In this document: positions 1 to 10,841 of the stretch, piece after piece
Layout of the letters: each line of letters opens with the position of its first letter
How positions within the stretch are numbered: the first letter of the stretch is position 1
Origin: Gnetum montanum
Taxonomy: Eukaryota; Streptophyta; Gnetopsida; Gnetales; Gnetaceae
Length of the DNA: 64,000 nucleotides
Reading direction: 5' to 3'
NCBI GenBank assembly: GCA_015680685.1
Contig: MNCI01010828.1
Location: forward strand, 228,460 to 292,459
The notes under the pieces: model-generated
The model's input: only the letters and a program-made list of their open reading frames with translations
What the model was told of the DNA's origin: nothing
The model's database searches: none
Position numbers and translations under genes: made by a program

Positions 1-570
1 AAAGTGATCTTTGAATGTTGCCATATTTAGTAGCCTAAAATCTATGCACACCCTTCATTTGCCTCCCTTTTTAGGCACAATAACTAAGGGTCTAACCCAT
101 TTACTATCAGCAATGGGGTATATGAACCCAGCCTTGAGAAGATGTTCAATTTCTTCCTTAACTACTTGCTTTAGCTTAGGGTTCAATCACCTCTATGGTT
201 GTCTTCGAGGCTTGATGGAGGGGTTAGTGTAAATTCTATGTTGGCATATCCTAGGATCTATTCTAGTTAATTTAGGATATGACCAAGCGAAGGCTTTCAA
301 CCATTTATTTATTACCTTTAGCAGTTCTTCTTTCTATTGAGGAGCAAGCTTAGCATTGATAATGATCAGTTTTCTACTTTTAAGGAATGTGTATTCCATA
401 CTAGTGGGTAATGGTTTTAGCTTGAGGGGCTCTTGCTTAAATTTCTCAAGGATTTCCAACTTTTCCCAATTGATATTTTCAAGGTTAAGACTTGGAAGTT
501 GGCAGTGGACTTGCTCTAATGCATTTATGCTATCGATGTAAGCACAAGTCAAACCCTCAGTTGGTTCCAT
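1..570 (-). pseudogene. pol: reverse transcriptase, N-terminal part, element A
   Basis: The minus strand opposite 1-53 reads CIDFRLLNMATFKDHF, the conserved start of the Ty3 RT palm (family form C-V/I-D-Y/F-R-x-L-N). Further upstream come the two-lysine stretch before the palm and a linker (LKPLPTSMEYTFL region near 400) joining RT to protease. The catalytic FMDDFS motif would lie left of the window. Stops and frame changes show it is dead. The same blocks occur in the RT regions of elements 1, 2 and 3. Confidence 0.85.
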
Positions 571-720
571 GCATATGAGTGAACTGCATTTTTGATCAGC
601 TATTAGCCACTGGGTGTCTTCCTATCGTGTGGCTACTGCATACAAACATCTTTGTATGTTAATCACTTGTGCACACTGATTACATGCAGGCAATGCTAAA
701 CCTTGCATAAACGATGACCT

Positions 721-1130
721 CTACATGCAATTACACCTTGTGTCACTATATGGGATGCACAGAACTTTCTTCTTCTCGATCTTTCCAAATGTATTTTCCT
801 TTGATATTTCTAGGAAAAGATCGTGGATTCCTAGGTGTGCTTCGATGGTGCTTAGCCATGCTCTTTCCATTATGATTGGAAAGTTTCCCTTACTATTGTT
901 TACCTGAATCACTAGGAAGTCAGCTAGGTATGGCCATCCACAAATAGTGGTAACAATGTCTTCGACTAGTCCCAATGGGACAGTGATGGACTGGTCAACC
1001 AACTCTAGATGGATGTTGCTCTTTTTCAATGGAGCAAGTTCCAAGCCTTGTACATTTCTTGAGAAATCAAGTTGACACTAGAACCTGAATCCAAAAGAGC
1101 CTTGCATGGCACATTTGAAGTGATTTGTAA
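721..1130 (-). pseudogene. pol: aspartic protease, element A
   Basis: Retropepsin-type domain that would cleave the Gag-Pol polyprotein. The minus strand near 1110-1070 reads ALLDSGSSVNLIS, which contains the catalytic D-S-G triad and the following hydrophobic strand. The C-terminal half reads PLGLVEDIV... then FPIIMERAWLSTIEAHLGI; the family form is G-R-D/P-F/W-L-A/S-T. Element 1 has DSS in place of DSG, so A keeps the better active site. The two halves are in different frames, so it is a pseudogene. Confidence 0.85.
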
Positions 1131-1379
1131 GTATATAATTTCTTGGGAAGATGGCCATCTTTGATCCAATCGGTGATGGCATGTGTTAGCATGACCATAT
1201 GTGTTGAGTGCGGTGATTGGCTTGAAGGGGGCTCCAATGTTTTGATTGATATTGAGGTGTCTAAGGAATCAACCACTTATGATCGCAAGGGCTTGGTTGG
1301 ACTATTGGTTCTAAAGAAATGTCTTTTCTTCATGTGGTTATTGGAACCAATAGTAGATTGAGAGTTAATAGCCCTTGTG

Positions 1380-3674
1380 GTGTTACATTGTTGTAGCTGG
1401 GTAGGGATTTCACCTTGCATTGTGGGAGCAGGTGGTAGTGGAGCTATTGGTGGAAGAGATGTGGCTGGATGAGAAGGATGATATGCTTGTGGAATATCAC
1501 CTCTAGAAGAGGGAGTCCCATAATACTCGCGGGCTTGGTTGTGAGGGCTTGGTTGTGAGGTTGAGGAGTGACGTGACCAGGAGAGTCATGTGGGGAGATT
1601 CACTGCTACATGTAATATCCATATGGATCAAGTTGTCGGTAAGGATACTGTTGCCTTGGTGGTGGCATTCCCCATGATTGTGGGTGCTACCGCTATTGAT
1701 AATATGTTAAGGGTTGGTGAAATTGCCCTGGGTCACCTTGAGGATAAGGTAACCTTCGGGGTATTTGCCTTTTGTTTAATCATGGGTTGAGTGCATACAC
1801 CCCAGACTCTTGTAGATGTGAGATTATAAGGCAAAATCCCTTAGGATGGTCATATTGACATATCTCACATCCACTATCATTGTCTGTTTTTGAATCCACA
1901 ACCTTTTCAATAATGGAAACTTTGCCCTTACCCTTGCTACATGCATGTTCAACCTCTTTCTTTTCTCTTTTCTCACTACCTTACTCTCTAGACTCCTTTA
2001 CTATTTTAAGAACAGTTTAAAATCTATTGTCTAGGGAATCCCACATTTGATCTACCTTTGCTGAAATTTCTAATGTCATCTTTTGGATAGGCAAAGTTTT
2101 CCTATTCACCATCTCTTCGAGTGGTGACTCTTCTTCATTCTCACAAAATCTTACTCCCCTCTTCCAAAGGGAAGGATCTTGGTTATACTCTTTTTCACTT
2201 TCTCTCTTTTGTAGCTCACCTTCTTCCTTAGCAACTTGCTCCAATAGTCTTTGAATTTGATGGGACCTAAGCTTGGATAGTCTTCCTTGGGCATAAGTCC
2301 CAAGGGTTCTTCCCGTTTCATGCCTAAGCCCATCCACGAGATGGCACAGTTGATCCCTTCGCGAATAACCATGGCTAGGACAATGATGTAATAGTGCATA
2401 GTATCAACCCATAGCAGCATCCAAGGGTTCATGTCCTCCTTGTTTCCAGCCTTGGATTTGCTTTTGTAAGTTAGATACTCGAGAGTATGTTTGGTGCTTG
2501 TCATGAAATAGTTCTAACATAGTACTTCACCTACGAATGGATTTCGGTTCTAAAGATCGGTACCAGCTTTCTTCTTCTTTAACTAATGTCTATGGGAACA
2601 ACTTAAGTTTTTGCCATTCATTCTCTATGTTCTGTAAGGTACACGCATCATGGAATGCTTGTAAATGATTTTGAGGATCAGTGTTGTATCCCCCTTCAAA
2701 TTGTGGGATGTTGTTCATATCTAATCTCTTGATCCTACTATCTTTCTAATGCCTTGTTGGAATTCTAACAACCTTAGTTATGTCCAACATACTTCAAGTA
2801 GTGAGGAGGGGTTCATCATGATCGTCTCATCCATGGTATCTATGATGACTATGTTGTTCCCTACTCTCCCTTCTTCGATTTCGTGACTATCTAGAGTGCC
2901 CTCATTCCCTTTCCTGGTTGTTTCATCTATGACTTCCACTTTGCCTACCTTTATCCCCGTGGTCTTTTTCTTTATGACCGTGTACGGATATTGAAGGAGA
3001 GGGTGAAGGAGATGATGAAGGTGAAGTCTGCTACCTTCTCTTCTACGGTCTTGACCTTGATTGCAATTACGATCAGAATGTTCACCTTTATCATGAGTTC
3101 ATGTCCCTTTTTTAGATCCTTTGTACCTGTGGGTATCAAAACCTAGGTTATGAATAGTGGAATGAAGGTTTTGATACACAACCCCTTGGCCAAAGTCAAG
3201 GGGAGGAACATCATTATATGGGTGACTGCCTGAGGTAGGTTCACCACCCTCATTTTCGCTTAAGACATGTGGGGCATCCTGGGATCACTTACCCTTCAAA
3301 GACTTATGATGTCTCTCTTGTTGCAAGTCCCTTTGATGTTGTGCCTCTGTGGGACGGTATTCTCCCAAGTCATGGTCTTGCACAACATATTCTGTGTGTA
3401 AGTGTGGCATGCCAATTCATGTGATAGCATAAAGAAGCATGCTCGGGACTGAACAATCGAGTGGTAACACTATGTTACCTTCTAAGTCTCACCAATGTAG
3501 TTGTTCATCTTGATGGAGGATAAAGGTGAAGTCTAGTATATACTCATCGGGATAAATATATACCACTTGAACTTGTTAAGGGACTGGTAGATCAATGTCA
3601 TGTGTATTATGCCGCTGACTGTTTCTTATTTTAGACCTAGGCGGTGAGGTGCTTTCATATGAAGAAGGAGACAT
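1380..3674 (-). pseudogene. gag: gag polyprotein, element A
   Basis: Start chosen at the minus-strand ATG at 3674 (MSPSSYES), matching MSSSHR in the other copies. Order: an N-terminal block with the motif Y-x-x-P-D-E-Y and FTFILHQDEQL, a Ser/His/Arg-rich low-complexity stretch, a capsid region that is badly broken here, a helical stretch (SHQIQRLLEQVAKEEGELQK, about 2280-2220), and a nucleocapsid knuckle C-x2-C-x3-H-x4-C (CEICQYDHPKGFC, near 1860). The tail to about 1380 is Pro/Gln/Tyr-rich in less decayed copies. Many stops and frame shifts. Confidence 0.85.
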
Positions 3675-3791
3675 ACATGTCTATTCAGTGTGTAATGTAT
3701 TCTTGTTTATTATTTTCTCAACCAACCCTAAGGGTTCATTCCAACGATGTGAATGATTTCCTATGTTCTAGTTAGCGCACAAACAACTAAG

Positions 3792-3809
3792 TCCTTGACA
3801 ATGACACCA
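3792..3809 (-). other. tRNA-Asp primer-binding site, element A
   Basis: Immediately inside the 5' LTR the minus strand reads TTGGTGTCATTGTCAAGGAC. The complement of the plant tRNA-Asp(GUC) 3' end is TGGCGCCGTTGCCGGGG. The mismatches are mainly C-to-T or G-to-A changes, including both CpG sites. It primes minus-strand DNA synthesis. Confidence 0.8.
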
Positions 3810-4557
3810 ATGATGAGCGGCGAGGTACCCCTATGCTCAACCATACGAATATGAGCATTTCATGCATGATTTGGTCAAATTCCAAAGACTAAGTGCTTAT
3901 GCGCCCTTGTGGAATAAGGACGGGTTAGTTGATCGTTGTCTTCCCAAGCTTACCTATATGTTATGATTTTATGATTAAGTAAGCTTGAGGCATATGATTT
4001 TTATAGCTTTTATATTTTTATGTCTTATGCTAGTAGGGAAGGAGAGAGGTAAATAAGTGACTAATTTAACTTAACTACTCATTAACTAAGTTTTAAATAA
4101 TCCTAACACTAGCATTCGTTCCCACTTGCTGTACACATCCTGAACTAGTGCAACACTGTTGGGATTACCAAACGCTAATCGTTATTGGGTTACCAAGCCT
4201 TACGAGTGCATGCTTGTGTAAGTTAACGATTTGCTTAATTGATCAAAATAAACTACTGTGCTAATAACATAAATGTAAAGTGCATAAAATAAAATAAAAT
4301 AAAATAAATGCACAAGAAAATAAAATAAAAGAAATGTGTAAGAAAAAAAATCTCAAGTGCTACAAGGATGAATCAAAGAGCTCATCTTTATTGCCAACAT
4401 AATGGTGTGCGCAGGTACATCAATTCTTGAATAAAGATCTATCCACACTTCGACCTCTTGCTACGGGCACTTGGAAAATGCTCTAACTTTCAAATAGACT
4501 ACAAGAGTTTTGCGGCTTGATTGCTAAAAGACTTCCCTCCAATTGTGCGCTTGGGCA

Positions 4558-4569
4558 CTATATTTATAG
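4558..4569 (-). promoter_or_regulatory. LTR TATA box, element A
   Basis: Minus strand CTATAAATATAG. The equivalent site is conserved in every LTR of the family (for example minus 14647-14637 and 61145-61136; plus about 43251-43260). It lies directly downstream of the U3 repeat array, so the array occupies the enhancer position. Confidence 0.7.
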
Positions 4570-4790
4570 GGTTGGGAGCAACTACTCTAATAATTAGAAT
4601 AACTGCTAAAGTAACCACTAGAGTAACCACTCTAATAATTAGAACAATTGCTAGAGTAACCACTCTAATAGTTAGAGTAACTGCTAAAGTAATTACTAGA
4701 GTAACCACTCTAATAATTAGAATAATCACTAGAGTAACCACTAGAGTAACCGCTAGAGTAACCACTCTAATAATTAGAGTAATTGCTCTC
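4570..4790. repeat. degenerate tandem repeat array in U3
   Basis: Short units built from AGAGTAACCACT and CTAATAATTAGA alternate about seven times over 220 bp. CTCTAATAATTAGAG is itself a dyad. The units can be read on both strands, which makes long repeat-encoded open frames (RVTTLIIRVTA pattern) that are not genes. Other family members have different repeats at this place. Confidence 0.9.
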
Positions 4791-6024
4791 ATCACCTCCC
4801 CTTTAGGGTAGGAAATTAGACATTCCATGAAAATATTAACATTAGGTGGATGGGGTGGAGGCCCCTATCCTCTTAATAGAATCAACATTATTAAAACTAT
4901 TATCTCCATATCTTGAGCAAAAGCTGCAAATGAATTATTAATAGTTAAAACATCTTAACATGTCCATTTTGAAGTTTTGGCATGTAATTGTTAATAGATG
5001 GACTTCCTCAATGTTTTTTATTATGAAGAACCATTTGAAAACCATTTAAATCAACAATAAGTTTCTATGAGATCTTAAGACCAAATATTTATTTCACTTT
5101 AGTCATTCAAGAATTCTTTGAAATTGATTTGACTACAACCTTCCTCAAATGTATGTTTTGTTAAACAATAGTAAAAGAAAAGGATGGGCTAACTATTGAA
5201 ACATCAACCAAAAAAATCATTGTAGGATCTACAGTATCTATAGAAAAAACTTAGTAGGTTCTACAATATTTGTAAAAGAAATGTTAGTAGTGTTTATGGT
5301 AGCTTGGTATTGACATACTTGCATGAACATTTTTAGTGACATAAAAGAACATGAATCTCATTATATGACCCTTTTAATGATAGTAGTGACTTGACTTTGG
5401 AAGATTGTAATAAAAAACCTTCTACACATAATCGATTCCACTAGCACATAGAAGAATTTTTTACTTAAGCGAATTAAGATCTACCTTAATCATTGAGTCC
5501 TTGTATTCCTCTATAAATTTTTAATAGTATGATCTTGGCTATATATCTTACCTACTAATTTGAGTCAAACTAGGGGCTTGTGGGGTATCTATATTCTAAT
5601 TATTTTGGAATTCCAAGTTCATAATAGCTTACTAATTGTCCCTTAGGAAATTTTGATAATAAAAGAAACCCTCATTTATATTTCAAATATTATTGTAGAT
5701 GCATTAATTGTTCTCAATTAACATAATTTCTTTCTTCATACATTACCAATTCAAGTCAAAACTAAATATTATGTTTTAGGTTTCAACCCCATCCACTCTC
5801 ATGCTAGCAACCTGCCTTCCCTTCCCCTTCCCTCACTCTCCCCTCCCTTTGCCTTTACTCTTTTCAAAAAATAAAAAAAATAAAAAATAAAAAATCTCAT
5901 GTTGGTTGTATGTCTTGGAATGTAATTATAGTTTTCTTAAAAAGGAAATTTTAGGTATAAAATTAAGATTGAAATTGAAGTGCTATTGATCTCTATAGAA
6001 ATCAAAACATTTTTTAATAATATT

Positions 6025-6150
6025 TACCCCTAAGATATATAGGCAAAGTAAAACTTTATAACTTAGTGATGCCCACCATATTTAAATGCAAAACTTGAGG
6101 TCGTAAAATTTAGAATCTTGTTATTAGGGTAACACCTCATTATTGTATAG
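6025..6150 (-). repeat. foldback-family repeat copy
   Basis: The minus strand contains AATGAGGTGTTACCCTAATAACAAG... followed by a block related to the arms at 6745-6867 and 13678-13826, ending near an ACCCC-ATATATA motif. Decayed single copy. Confidence 0.5.
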
Positions 6151-6356
6151 AGCTAAAAGGATCTAATGAAAGCATAACTCAACTTGCAAGTCTTATTTTG
6201 TTTATACCAGGCTAGAAGTTTGAGTTATGCTTGAACTATAATTACATTAATATCTAAAATATTTCAAATTATTATGTTAGTTGGATGACATGAGGCTGTG
6301 TGTAGTTCTCTATTTTTATCATCAAATAGTGTAGAAAGTTGTGCTAATGATATGTG

Positions 6357-6705
6357 GCTCAGGTGATTAACTCATTGTCATGTTAGGCAAGAGGTTTTTA
6401 GTTTGAGTTATACTTGAGGCATTGTTATATTTTTCTATAATTCTTCTAAAGTATTATGTTGTCTATATGTCTTAAGGTGTTTACTTAATGGCAAGAGTCT
6501 TGATTTGGAAGGTTCAAGTTATGGGTTGATTGACTCAAGTGATTAGCTCATTGTCTTGTTAAGTAAGAGGTCATTAGTTTAGATCATACTTTAGGAATTA
6601 TTATATTTCTCTTTAATTCTTTTAAAGTATTATGTTGGTTATATGTTGTAAGGTGTTAACCTAATGATAAGACTCTTAATTTGGAAGATTCAAGTCATGG
6701 GTTGA
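6357..6705 (+). repeat. tandem duplication with tRNA-like boxes
   Basis: Two units of about 175 bp (6357-6531 and 6532-6705) share the same order: CTCA-GTGATTA-CTCATTGTC, then TTTAAAGTATTATGTTG, then GGTGTTAACCTAATGATAAG, then CAAGTCATGGGTTGATT. The last two resemble the A box and B box of a tRNA-derived RNA polymerase III promoter (a SINE head). Only approximate consensus matches are seen. Confidence 0.55.
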
Positions 6706-6744
6706 TTTTGGGATGTTAAAATCTTCAAATAATTGTAATATAGG

Positions 6745-6867
6745 TGCACCCCAATATATATAGTCTAATCAAAATTTTCTAACTTAGCATTGCTCAATAG
6801 AATTAAAACTATACCTTGGTGTTTTCAAATTAAGAGTCTTATCACTAAGCTAACACCTCATTATTAT
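6745..6867 (-). repeat. foldback-family arm, inverted relative to 6645-6715
   Basis: The minus strand reads AATGAGGTGTTAGCTTAGTGATAAGACTC..., the same head as the plus-strand unit ending at 6705, so the two can pair. It continues to GTGCACC opposite the ACCCCAATATATATAGTC motif, which also occurs in the foldback at 13700. Confidence 0.6.
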
Positions 6868-8181
6868 AGGTTGATTCTGGTAGGTAATGTTAAGTTATAA
6901 AGTTCAAGTTTTCATTTGTAATAAGATTAGACCATATAATAGATACTCATCTAGTGAGTAGACTAAAGTTTTGTATTGAAAATCATCAACCATGATGATA
7001 ACATGACAAAGGAAAGTGAATTTGATTATTTTTCAATGGAGATGATTCTTTTGTGAATCTAATTATTGTATACTAGAATTAATATTTCTTTAGTGAATCT
7101 AATTTTTTTAGTAGATTTGATTTTTAATTCTTTGATTTTTATCTAACAGATCTAATTTCTCTAGAATTCTCCTGTGAGAAATTTGAAATTGCTCCCAACT
7201 TCACGAATCAATGATGAAATTTGTACTTCTTTTATTGATGTGGAAATTTTTGTTGATTTTCAAAATGTAGATTTACAAGATGGTAAGAAAAAATTTGTGA
7301 CACCTTCTTCTAGTGATGTTGATACAACTAAGACACCTGCTTTTTTTCTTCTTAATGATGCATATGAGTCATTGGTTGTTGATCTTTCATCATAATATGT
7401 GTTTATTCAAATTTTGGATTACTTGCCTTTAATTGAAGTTTTATTCCAAAATTAAATGATATGATGAAAAAACATGATATTCAAGTCCTTCATGTTAGGA
7501 ATTATTCTCATTTTTTTCCTTTTTAAGCTAGGTAAAGCTTCAATTGTGTAGTGTGCCCTAGATATAAATTTTTTTATACATAAGCATTCAATGTTGATCA
7601 TTCATAGGTAGGCTCTAAATTTTGATGTCCAAGATAAAGAATATGCTATAGTTCTTTATTTTTTCAAGTTATGTAATCTTCTAATGATTTTTTAGAAAGA
7701 TAAGCAGGAAATTGTTAACTTCCTCATTTCCATTAAGCATATTAAATCTGTCTAATGAAACATCAATAACACAGGGTGCATTGATGTGTGCTCGTTAATG
7801 CAACCCCATCAACATATCTTCGTCAATGCATGGTAGGATGTGTTGATGCAAGTACATTGACACTGACTCAATCACTACCTATATAAATGCACTAATCCTT
7901 CATATATATGCCACATTTTCTTTGTAGAGTTAGCTAAATTCTTGTAGTTTCTTCCCTTCAAAGTTAGAATATTTTCCCTTGGGGGCAAATAGTGTGGATA
8001 TATGAGATTGTACAAAATTTTATTTAAGTGCTTATGTACTTGGGTACATTGGCATGATTGATAATAAAATCAAGATTTCCCACATCCATTGCAACACTTA
8101 GACTATTTTGATCTTACTTGTTCAACACTTTACTTTCCATGTAGTTTATATTTATGTTTTTAAGTGATTATTGTAATTAAT

Positions 8182-8193
8182 CATATTAATTAT
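8182..8193. repeat. LINE target-site duplication, left copy
   Basis: CATATTAATTAT occurs here and at 10144-10155, on each side of the LINE. Joining the flanks through one copy restores a continuous LTR. The site is AT-rich, but position and context both agree. Confidence 0.75.
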
Positions 8194-10144
8194 TAATTGG
8201 TCTAAATCTTCTGTATATAGTTTTCATAACAATTATAGTAAACTCCCCACCTATCCATGGAAATTAATCCAAGACCATGAGATCATGAAGCTCTTGGGAA
8301 TCCCTTTTTGATTTCGTGGTCCTACTTCTACACTGTGGGAGCTAGTTATCTCTCGTATTCGTAAGAAAACTGAAAAGTGGAAGACTAAGCCCCTTACCTT
8401 GGCAGGAAAATATCTTGTTTGTAAATCCATTTGTGCTTCTACCCATGTATATTATTCCTCATGCTGGGCTCCTTCCCACACAGCCTATCAAAACTTGGAC
8501 CGATTATTTCGAGACTTCATGTGGTCATCTAAAGATTCCCAGCGAGGTTTTCATCGTGTTGCTTGGAACATTGTCACTCTTCCTAGAAACAAAGGAGGAT
8601 TAGGACTGTTGAATTCATACAAACAGGGACTCACCTTAGTTGCTAAGTGGCTTGTGCAACATTTGGACACCTCTGACATAATTGGAAATCTTCTCCAGCT
8701 AAGGCTTCATCAAAGTTTTCCTAAAACATCAACCTTTTTGGAAAAACATCCATCCTATTAATTGGATTTTCTCTCCTCATTCTATCTCCATTCCTAGTTC
8801 CCATGTATTCAAAAGCATATGGAAGGCTTGGCAAGTTCTCCACCATCATATTAATTGGTCTAATATCCATCTTAACCCTACTCTCCTTCCCATGCTTTGC
8901 CCTTGGTGGTTACCCTTGACCCCTGCCCCTCTTGCCATTACTAATGCAAGATTAGCCATTATTTGGTACCGGAAGGGAGTGATTTCCCTCAATTTTCTTC
9001 GCCTTGCTAATCAATGGATTTCTTGGGAAGCATTCGAAAACCTATATGGTGCTTCAAAAGTAATGAGGCTTTGCTTCCACCAGATACATACATTTCTTCA
9101 TCAATCTTTACACCTTGATGGTGCTATCCAAGGTCTATTTCATGGCCTCTATTGGTCTAATGGGTCAAAATTTTTTCCTTATCGGCCACATGTTCCCTTC
9201 CAATTGTTACACGATTCTTCCGAAGTCATTCTACGCTGTAATCGATCCTGGAATAAACAAGAAACTAAGGATTTTTAGATCTCTCTTTTCAACCAAATTT
9301 GGCATCTCCCGACTCTTCCTAAAATTCAACAATTCCTTTGGTGTTTTCTTCATCAAGGTCTCCCAATCGGGAAACGTTTAGCATACCTTGGGATTCACTC
9401 CCCTAAGTGCCCTTTATGTAATGACCCTGAAACCTTTGTCCATGTCTTTTGTCTTTGCCCATTTGCTCAGCATGCATGGGAATGGGCCTCTAAGGTTTTT
9501 CCCTCATGCACTCTTACACAAGATGCTTTAATGTTTGGTTTCTTACCTATCAGGTCCAAAAACTCTCATTTCCTATGGAAGATCCTTAGGCCCATCATCT
9601 TATATAATATTTGGAAACATAGATGTACCACACATTTTCAAAAGACAATTATTTCAAACTCCTTACAGCTAACTACTTCGGAAAAAATGCAAATTTTACA
9701 GCATGTTCACTTCCAAATTATATCTCAAGCCCCAAAATTCAAGATGAATGCTAATCAGTTGTTTCTCTTATTGCAGCCATGGAGTCATATCGGAGATCCA
9801 AATAATCACCATCATGAAGCCTCGCTTCAGAAGAAAGTCTCCTAATTAAGCCACAGTTCTCTACACTAGTCGGCCTTTTCCTCTTTCTTCCACCTATGTT
9901 CTCTTCCGACAATCCACATCCAGGAAAAGATACACACATTTCAGCGAATGGTTGACCTCTGGACTGCATTTCCATTCCCTGTGGAATGCTAAGTTTAACA
10001 TATTTCCTCTATAATAGTCTCAGTCAACATGGTTTCTCTTCCTCCTTTCCTCACTCTATATGTCTAGAAGTAGCTTATGTACTAAATTTTGTTTTCTATT
10101 AATAAAATTCTCTTTTTGGGGTCCAACACCCCCCCCCCCCCCCC
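8194..10144 (+). mobile_element. 5'-truncated L1-type LINE
   Basis: Contains the C-terminal third of ORF2 and a 3' UTR of about 280 bp ending with AATAAAATTC and then 16 C residues (10129-10144) rather than a poly(A) tail. Flanked by a 12-bp target duplication. The 5' truncation is typical of L1 target-primed insertion. It lies inside solo LTR F and is therefore younger than it. Confidence 0.85.
8230..9845 (+). pseudogene. LINE ORF2 C-terminal region with zf-RVT domain
   Basis: In-frame blocks: KLLGIPF and FRGPTSTLWE (stop at about 8310); LAGKYLVCKSICASTHVYYS and FRDFMWSS (the plant LINE thumb/connection region, often F-x-W-G/S-S); GGLGLLNSYKQGLTLVAKW. After a frame shift near 8750 come WSNIHLNPT and PYRPHVPF, a stop at 9278, then FNQIWHLPTLPKIQQFLWCF and the zinc-finger-like CPLCNDPETFVHVFCLCPFA (C-x2-C-x6-H-x4-C; zf-RVT family). 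The frame stays open to a stop at 9845. Polymerase and endonuclease domains are absent. It has one frame shift and two stops, less decay than the LTR elements. Confidence 0.85.
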
Positions 10145-10613
10145 ATATTAATTATAAATATGTGAGTATAACCACTTCAAGCATAATGTATTAACACTTG
10201 GTAATCTTAGCAATGGATACTTGGTACACCCAATAGTAGCCACTTGGTAATCCAACAGTGTTAATACTAGTTAAAGATGTGTACACTAAGTGGGAATGAA
10301 TACTCTATGTTAGGATAATTAATTAATAAAGTAGTTAATTAATTAATTATTAAACCTTTACTCAATCATCTAGTCATTAGAAGAAAAAAATGAAATAATC
10401 ATAAAAATAAACATCTTATGTCTCAATCCCACTTACCTATACATATAGTGAAAACCAAAGTGTGGATTGGAAAGACAACAACCTTGCAACAACATAATTC
10501 ACTAATTAAGAATATCAACCATTTAGGTAATTGAGTCTATGAAATTTAACTAGATTATTAATGAACACTTTTGATTCGTATGGTTGGGTGCAGAGGATAC
10601 CGATTGCTCATCA

Positions 10614-10841
10614 CTATTTTTACAAATTTTAGTTTTTGAAGACATTTTTTTTTGTTAAAATCAATCTTCTTAATTTTTAAAAAGAATTGGTATTACAAAT
10701 ATGTAGGAGGATGTATATTCAACTAATTACATATTATAATCTTCCTAATTGTTGCAATTTTTGCCATCATGAAGGACATTTGTTTAATACTTTCTCTTTT
10801 CTACTCAAGAAAAAAGATTTTAAACAATGAGATGTTAGCCT
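10614..10841. other. short non-coding flank
   Basis: DNA between solo LTR F and the copia element, with no gene. Its last part (about 10823-10841, AACAATGAGATGTTAGCCT) is the outer end of the foldback repeat that continues at 13431. The final AGCCT is the left target duplication of the copia element. Confidence 0.6.

Larger units (their letters stand above)
1..4794 (-). mobile_element. Athila-like Ty3 retrotransposon A, right-hand part
   Basis: Reads on the minus strand from its 5' LTR (right) through primer site, gag and protease into reverse transcriptase, which runs off the left window edge. Integrase, ORF3 and the 3' LTR lie outside. Order and sequence match elements 1, 2 and 3 in this window. 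No frame is intact. The 5 bases right of the LTR (CCTCC, 4795-4799) should be the target duplication, but the other end is not available to confirm it. Confidence 0.9.
3811..4794 (-). repeat. 5' LTR of element A
   Basis: 984 bp, bounded by TG (TGATGAGCGG) and CA (CTCATCA), like the LTRs of elements 1-3. From the right it holds a U3 with a tandem repeat array, a TATA box (minus CTATAAATATAG, 4558-4569), an R region with AATAAAGATGAGC on the sense strand near 4392-4380 (polyadenylation signal), and a U5 ending at the primer site. It is longer than the 867-888 bp LTRs of elements 2 and 3 and the 5' LTR of 1, because of the U3 array. Confidence 0.9.
4795..7752. other. non-coding interval with old repeats
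   Basis: No convincing gene. AT-rich DNA with an A-rich stretch at 5866-5893 and a pyrimidine-rich stretch near 5815-5850. Several copies of a foldback/tRNA-like repeat lie at 6025-6870 and are listed separately. One 73-codon open frame at 7174-7395 (+) has no recognisable domain and no supporting context. Much of 4795-6000 is unassigned. Confidence 0.6.
7753..10613 (+). mobile_element. solo Athila-like LTR F, interrupted by a LINE
   Basis: The left part (7753-8193) begins TAATGAAACATC, close to the LTR start TGATGAAGCATC of element D. It has U3 dyads of the type TGCATTGATG...CGTCAATGCA and a TATA box (CTATATAAAT, about 7881-7890). The right part (10156-10613) carries the R/U5 landmarks of the family, including GATTCGTATGGTTGGGTG, and ends GCTCATCA. 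No primer site follows, so it is a solo LTR. Flanks CTGTC (left) and CTATT (right) could be a target duplication with two C-to-T type changes, which is weak. Confidence 0.65.

Noticed and set aside
4499-4828. Two overlapping open frames of 96-109 codons on opposite strands (Ile/Thr/Val repeats)
   Set aside because: They are translations of the U3 tandem repeat array in the LTR of element A. The repeat unit lacks stops in several frames. No start context or homology.
7174-7395. 73-codon plus-strand open frame
   Set aside because: Composition is protein-like but I recognise no domain, no neighbouring exons and no conserved relative in the window. Not enough to call a gene.
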